Assembly (NCBI GenBank): GCA_945871335.1
Contig: CAMBWM010000066.1
Coordinates: 1 to 10,697, forward strand
Length of the DNA stretch: 10,697 nucleotides
Direction of reading: 5' to 3'
DNA from: Polaromonas sp. YR568
Lineage (GTDB): Bacteria; Pseudomonadota; Gammaproteobacteria; Burkholderiales; Burkholderiaceae
Below, piece by piece: positions 8,050 through 10,697 of the stretch. Position numbers and translations under genes: made by a program. Each line of letters opens with the position of its first letter. Position 1 is the first letter of the stretch. The notes below the pieces were generated by a model. It saw nothing but the letters and a program-made list of their open reading frames with translations, was not told the origin of the DNA and ran no database searches.

Positions 8050-8078
8050 TTGAAAACTCTCCGAAAATTATTTATAAA
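8050..8078 (+). promoter_or_regulatory. Predicted sigma70-type promoter of the second aerR-like gene
   Basis: TTGAAA (8050-8055, five of six) and TATAAA (8073-8078, five of six) are separated by exactly 17 bases. Initiation would be near 8085, just where the foldable leader begins. No PpsR box or FNR-type site is visible nearby, so this gene may be outside PpsR control. Confidence 0.6.
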
Positions 8079-8085
8079 GGGCGTA

Positions 8086-8160
8086 AGACTAGTGGATCGG
8101 CATGCTATTTTGCTGGCAAGAATGCCCCGATCACCCCCTAACCGGTTGGTACGCTAGTCT
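8086..8160 (+). ncRNA. Candidate structured leader RNA (three-way junction) before the second aerR-like gene
   Basis: By hand folding, P1 pairs AGACTAGTG (8086-8094) with CGCTAGTCT (8152-8160), nine pairs including one G-U. P2 pairs GATC (8095-8098) with 8129-8132 and GGCAT (8099-8103) with ATGCC (8122-8126), topped by a short stem with loop CTGG (8113-8116). P3 (8137-8149) has loop CCGG (8142-8145). The two loops could pair with each other (three Watson-Crick, one G-U). P1 would start at the predicted transcript 5' end and stop just before the AAGG ribosome site. I recognise no known riboswitch; the B12 box is absent. Folding and conservation are untested. Confidence 0.4.
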
Positions 8161-8165
8161 CCTCC

Positions 8166-8169
8166 AAGG
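8166..8169 (+). promoter_or_regulatory. Ribosome binding site of the second aerR-like gene
   Basis: AAGG lies 6 bases upstream of ATG at 8176 and only 2 from an in-frame TTG at 8173, so the ATG is the better start. Confidence 0.55.
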
Positions 8170-8175
8170 TATTTG

Positions 8176-9024
8176 ATGCCGCAGTTCACTGGCTCTCTTA
8201 GTTCGGCAAAGCGTTTAGATGACTCGCGGTCTGCGAACGATGAGTGCAAAGACTCGTTGCAGAAAGTCGTTGAGGAGCAGCTGATCCCCAGGCTGCTGAG
8301 TTCTCAAAATTACAGCGCCCGTTTGTCGGCCCAAGAAATTTCAGACAGTAACCCTGAGCCCTTCCCGGAGTTCAACGAGTTCACCAACGCCTGCCGGGAG
8401 GGCGATTCACTCAAGGTCAACAAAATTGTGGACGCCTTGGTTGTCCAGGGGGTTGTGCATGAACGCATTTTCCTGGAGTTGATCACGCCTGCCGCCAGAC
8501 ATTTGGGCGCGCTATGGGACAAAGACTTGTGCAGCTTCACTGAGGTCACTTGTGGTCTGGCTTTGATGCACCAGGTCACGTACCGGCTGGGCTATGAGTT
8601 CAGGGATGGACCCCAAGTAGAGGGTCAGCAGGCCCATGTGATGCTGTGCTGCGCCCCGGGCTCAATGCACTTTTTGGGCGCCACTATCGTCGCGGACTTG
8701 TTCAGACGGGAAGGCGCCTCTGTCGTCATTGAAATCTCTTCGACAGAGCAAGAGCTGGTGCGTGCAGCTGCCAATGAATGGTTCGACGTCATCGGCATTT
8801 CGGTCGCCCTCGAGTCTCAGTTGTTGAAGTTGCCTGAGCTGATTGCCCGGCTGAAGAAAAGCTCTGGCAACCCCCATGCGAAAGTGCTTTTAGGCGGCCC
8901 TATTTTCATGCTGATTGATTTACAGCCGGAAATTTTTGGGGCAGACGCTATCTCCAACAGCCCGACCGAGGTCGTTGCATTGCTCAAGCGTTTCGCGTCT
9001 AAGTCAGACCACAAACTTTCATGA
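8176..9024 (+). CDS. Second AerR/PpaA-like protein with B12-binding domain
   Basis: This 282-residue protein has an N-terminal extension (1-60) of no recognised type, a helical region with LITPAARHLGALWDKDLCSF (102-121), and a B12-binding Rossmann-like domain (about 152-275). PGSMHFLG (161-168) places His165 at the predicted cobalt-binding position, as His151 in the aerR product. The two proteins share layout but differ widely in sequence, so this is a divergent paralogue and not a recent copy. It has its own predicted promoter and leader, and no PpsR box. A role as a B12- or light-responsive partner of PpsR is inferred; binding of another regulator is possible. Its 3' end overlaps the 3' end of bchO on the other strand by 26 bases. 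Confidence 0.82.
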   Translation: MPQFTGSLSSAKRLDDSRSANDECKDSLQKVVEEQLIPRLLSSQNYSARLSAQEISDSNPEPFPEFNEFTNACREGDSLKVNKIVDALVVQGVVHERIFLELITPAARHLGALWDKDLCSFTEVTCGLALMHQVTYRLGYEFRDGPQVEGQQAHVMLCCAPGSMHFLGATIVADLFRREGASVVIEISSTEQELVRAAANEWFDVIGISVALESQLLKLPELIARLKKSSGNPHAKVLLGGPIFMLIDLQPEIFGADAISNSPTEVVALLKRFASKSDHKLS

Positions 9025-9886
9025 TCAGCGCCGCGGTGCTCTGCGGGTCTTCCTCATGCGCCAGGTGGCCCAAGCCCGGCTGTAGATACAGCTGAGCCTG
9101 GGGCAACATCTGGCAAGCCTTTTGAGCCAGTTCAGGCGGCACGGTGCGGTCCTCAGAGCCCACCAATATAGACACTTTGTTGTGGATGTGTGGCAGCTTG
9201 CTGGCGAGATCAGACAGGTTCCACGCCGCCATCATGCCCAATACGCTGTGCACATGACCCGAGTGGCTGAACACTGTTTTGTACAGCTCTGTGCCGTGCT
9301 CATCCAGACTGGAGCCGGTTTGTGCAATGGACTTGGCAATCACCGTCGGCTGGCCAGCCAGCTTGGCGGTTGCCCAGGCTGAAATCGGGTTGATGGCGGC
9401 CAATTTGGCGGCCGGTCCAAAAATCCATGACGGCATACCGGGAATCTGCAGCCAGGCAGGGTTCAAGCCAATCACATGCGTTTGGGCCAGGCCAGCTTGA
9501 TGCAAGACCATGTGCGCTGCGATGGCGGCGCCGGCAGAGTGGCCTGCAATGACTGCCGGCGTCAGGTTCATTTGAAGCAGCAGGGCGCGCAGGCCCTCAC
9601 TCATGCCAAGCAATGACAGGCTGTCTTTCGTCCCCCGGCTGGTAAATACATGGCCCGGCAAATCAGGTGCGATGACTTGAAAATAAGGGCTGAGCAAAGG
9701 CAGCAGGCCACGCCAGCTGAAGCTGCCGGAACCGGTGCCATGCAAGAGCAAGAGGCAAGGCCCCTGGCCGCAGTGTTGAACATGCCATTGAATACCCCCC
9801 GCGTTGATGAAGTGGCTGTGGCTTGCGTGCGGCCAATGGTGGCGATGCGCGGGCCACTGCATGGTGGGGTAAAGACTGTCAAACAT
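8999..9886 (-). CDS. bchO: BchO, alpha/beta hydrolase-fold magnesium chelatase accessory protein
   Basis: This 295-residue alpha/beta hydrolase-fold protein is assigned to BchO, a photosynthesis-cluster protein of unproven chemistry usually linked to Mg insertion into protoporphyrin because it sits with bchI and bchD. An oxyanion HGTGSGSFSWRG (49-60), nucleophile elbow GHSAG with Ser117, Asp246 (GSEDRTVPP) and His274 (GLGHLAHEED) form a complete apparent triad. The ATG at 9886-9884 (MFDSLYPTMQ) leaves one base after the bchD stop; an in-frame ATG eight codons later (9862-9860) is a possible alternative, and an extension back to 9970 would run inside bchD. No strong ribosome site is visible, so coupling to bchD is likely. 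Confidence 0.92.
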   Translation of the reverse strand: MFDSLYPTMQWPAHRHHWPHASHSHFINAGGIQWHVQHCGQGPCLLLLHGTGSGSFSWRGLLPLLSPYFQVIAPDLPGHVFTSRGTKDSLSLLGMSEGLRALLLQMNLTPAVIAGHSAGAAIAAHMVLHQAGLAQTHVIGLNPAWLQIPGMPSWIFGPAAKLAAINPISAWATAKLAGQPTVIAKSIAQTGSSLDEHGTELYKTVFSHSGHVHSVLGMMAAWNLSDLASKLPHIHNKVSILVGSEDRTVPPELAQKACQMLPQAQLYLQPGLGHLAHEEDPQSTAALIMKVCGLT

Positions 9887-9887
9887 T

Positions 9888-10697
9888 TCAGGCTGACTGC
9901 TTGCGCAAATTGTCCATGGCGGTGGCCATGCGCTGGGCTTGGACCTGCGGCATGGGCATGTAACTGGCACCCATGGCGTCGGCCAGGTTTTGCGCTTGAG
10001 GGTCTGGCTGGATCGAAGTGTCTATCCACAAGGAACGGTGGCCGGTTTGGCGCCATTGCTTGACCCACTGCAAAGCATCGGCTTGGGCCTGCACACGTCC
10101 GCCCAGGCCTTGCAAGTTGACGTTGGCTCTGCCATCGCTGAGCACTACCAAAATGGGTGTGACGCCTTGTCTTTGCAGCTGTATCGATTGTTCACAAGCC
10201 ATTTTTAAGGCCAGGGCCAGGGGCGTTCCACCACCACCGGGAAGCCCGGTCATGGCGCGCTTGGCACGAACCAGAGAGCGTGTCATTGGCAAAAGCAGCT
10301 GGGCTTTTGCGCCTCTGAAGGCAACAATGCAGACACTGTCACGGCGTGCATAAGATTGTTGCAGCAACAACTCCACAGCGCCTTTGGCTTCGGCCAACCT
10401 TTGAAGCGCCGCAGAACCCGACGCATCCAAGGCCAGGATCATGCAGCTGGAGCTGTTTTGTTGGTAGCGGTGCACATGAAAATCTTCAGACCGGATGGCC
10501 ACGCGGCCTTGGCCGGTAGCGCTTCTCAATCGTTGTTTGGGCGCGGCAGAACGCAAGGTGGCCAACACATGCAGCCGCGCATGGCCAGCGGGTCTTCCAG
10601 GGCGGGGCGGCAATGGCCTGCCGCGCTGCATGCCTGAGCGAAATTGGCCGCTGCGACCGGAGGAGTTACCTTGGCTGCTGCCGGTTTTTGTGAGCAA
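9888..10697 (-). CDS. bchD: BchD, magnesium chelatase subunit D (C-terminal part)
   Basis: The 3' 269 codons are present; the gene enters from the right edge, so the 5' part with the AAA+-like domain is missing. BchD, with BchI and BchH, forms the Mg-chelatase that inserts Mg2+ into protoporphyrin IX. The fragment shows a Gly/Pro/Arg-rich linker (about 1-40 of the fragment), then a von Willebrand A domain. A full MIDAS metal site is visible: DASGS (91-95), Thr158 in GGGGTPLA and Asp188 in VLSDGRAN. It is read in the same direction as bchO, with one base between stop and start. The leftmost readable codon (TTG at 10697) is not a start. Confidence 0.95.
   Translation of the reverse strand: MLTKTGSSQGNSSGRSGQFRSGMQRGRPLPPRPGRPAGHARLHVLATLRSAAPKQRLRSATGQGRVAIRSEDFHVHRYQQNSSSCMILALDASGSAALQRLAEAKGAVELLLQQSYARRDSVCIVAFRGAKAQLLLPMTRSLVRAKRAMTGLPGGGGTPLALALKMACEQSIQLQRQGVTPILVVLSDGRANVNLQGLGGRVQAQADALQWVKQWRQTGHRSLWIDTSIQPDPQAQNLADAMGASYMPMPQVQAQRMATAMDNLRKQSA

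Noticed and set aside
8086..8165. tRNA-like gene
   Set aside because: Length and closing stem are suggestive, but there is no T-loop GGTTCGA-type sequence, no cloverleaf with an anticodon arm and no discriminator/CCA-like end.
7964..8175. Cobalamin riboswitch before the second B12-domain gene
   Set aside because: No B12-box sequence or other recognisable cobalamin riboswitch core is present, and the predicted leader (about 90 bases) is too short for the common class.
8173..8175. TTG start for the second aerR-like gene
   Set aside because: The adjacent ATG at 8176 is a better codon and is better spaced from AAGG.
9887..9970. Upstream start for bchO at 9970
   Set aside because: The extension lies inside bchD and its sequence is Pro/Cys/Trp-rich and unlike BchO. 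ATG at 9886 gives the normal length.

Overview
The window is part of a photosynthesis gene cluster from a purple (anoxygenic phototrophic) bacterium. Moderate G+C, the protein sequences and the order bchFNB / aerR-ppsR / bchG-pucC-like-bchP / bchDO suggest a betaproteobacterium of the Burkholderiales, possibly a Comamonadaceae phototroph of the Limnohabitans or Rhodoferax type. The assignment comes from recognition, not from a search.

Layout. On the minus strand, positions 1-1897 carry bchF, bchN and the first 98 bases of bchB, a tight operon for bacteriochlorophyllide synthesis. A 162-base divergent regulatory region (1898-2059) separates it from plus-strand aerR (2060-2884, a vitamin B12-binding antirepressor homologue) and ppsR (3020-4414, the PAS/Fis-type repressor of photosynthesis genes). 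Next, also on plus, come bchG, a PucC/BCH-family membrane carrier and bchP, joined by ATGA start/stop overlaps and covering the last steps of bacteriochlorophyll a synthesis. A 212-base spacer with an A+T-rich stretch, a good sigma70-type promoter and a foldable leader precedes a second aerR/PpaA-like B12-domain regulator (8176-9024). Its 3' end overlaps by 26 bases with bchO, which is read from the opposite strand behind the 3' part of bchD (Mg-chelatase).

How it works together. PpsR should bind TGT-N12-ACA palindromes. Exact copies lie upstream of bchF (1952-1969) and in tandem upstream of bchG (4423-4440, 4446-4463), and the pairs share a 23-base register. The TGTCAA-N6-TTGACA form carries an internal TTGACA, so PpsR binding would cover the promoter -35 element. 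One AerR is encoded beside ppsR and a second is encoded apart from it with no visible PpsR box, so two B12-linked inputs could act on one repressor. An FNR-type palindrome (2011-2024) may add oxygen control.

The enzymes are ordinary photosynthesis-cluster genes. The least explained parts are the second AerR homologue with its structured leader, the two A+T-rich islands, and the apparently leaderless start of bchG.
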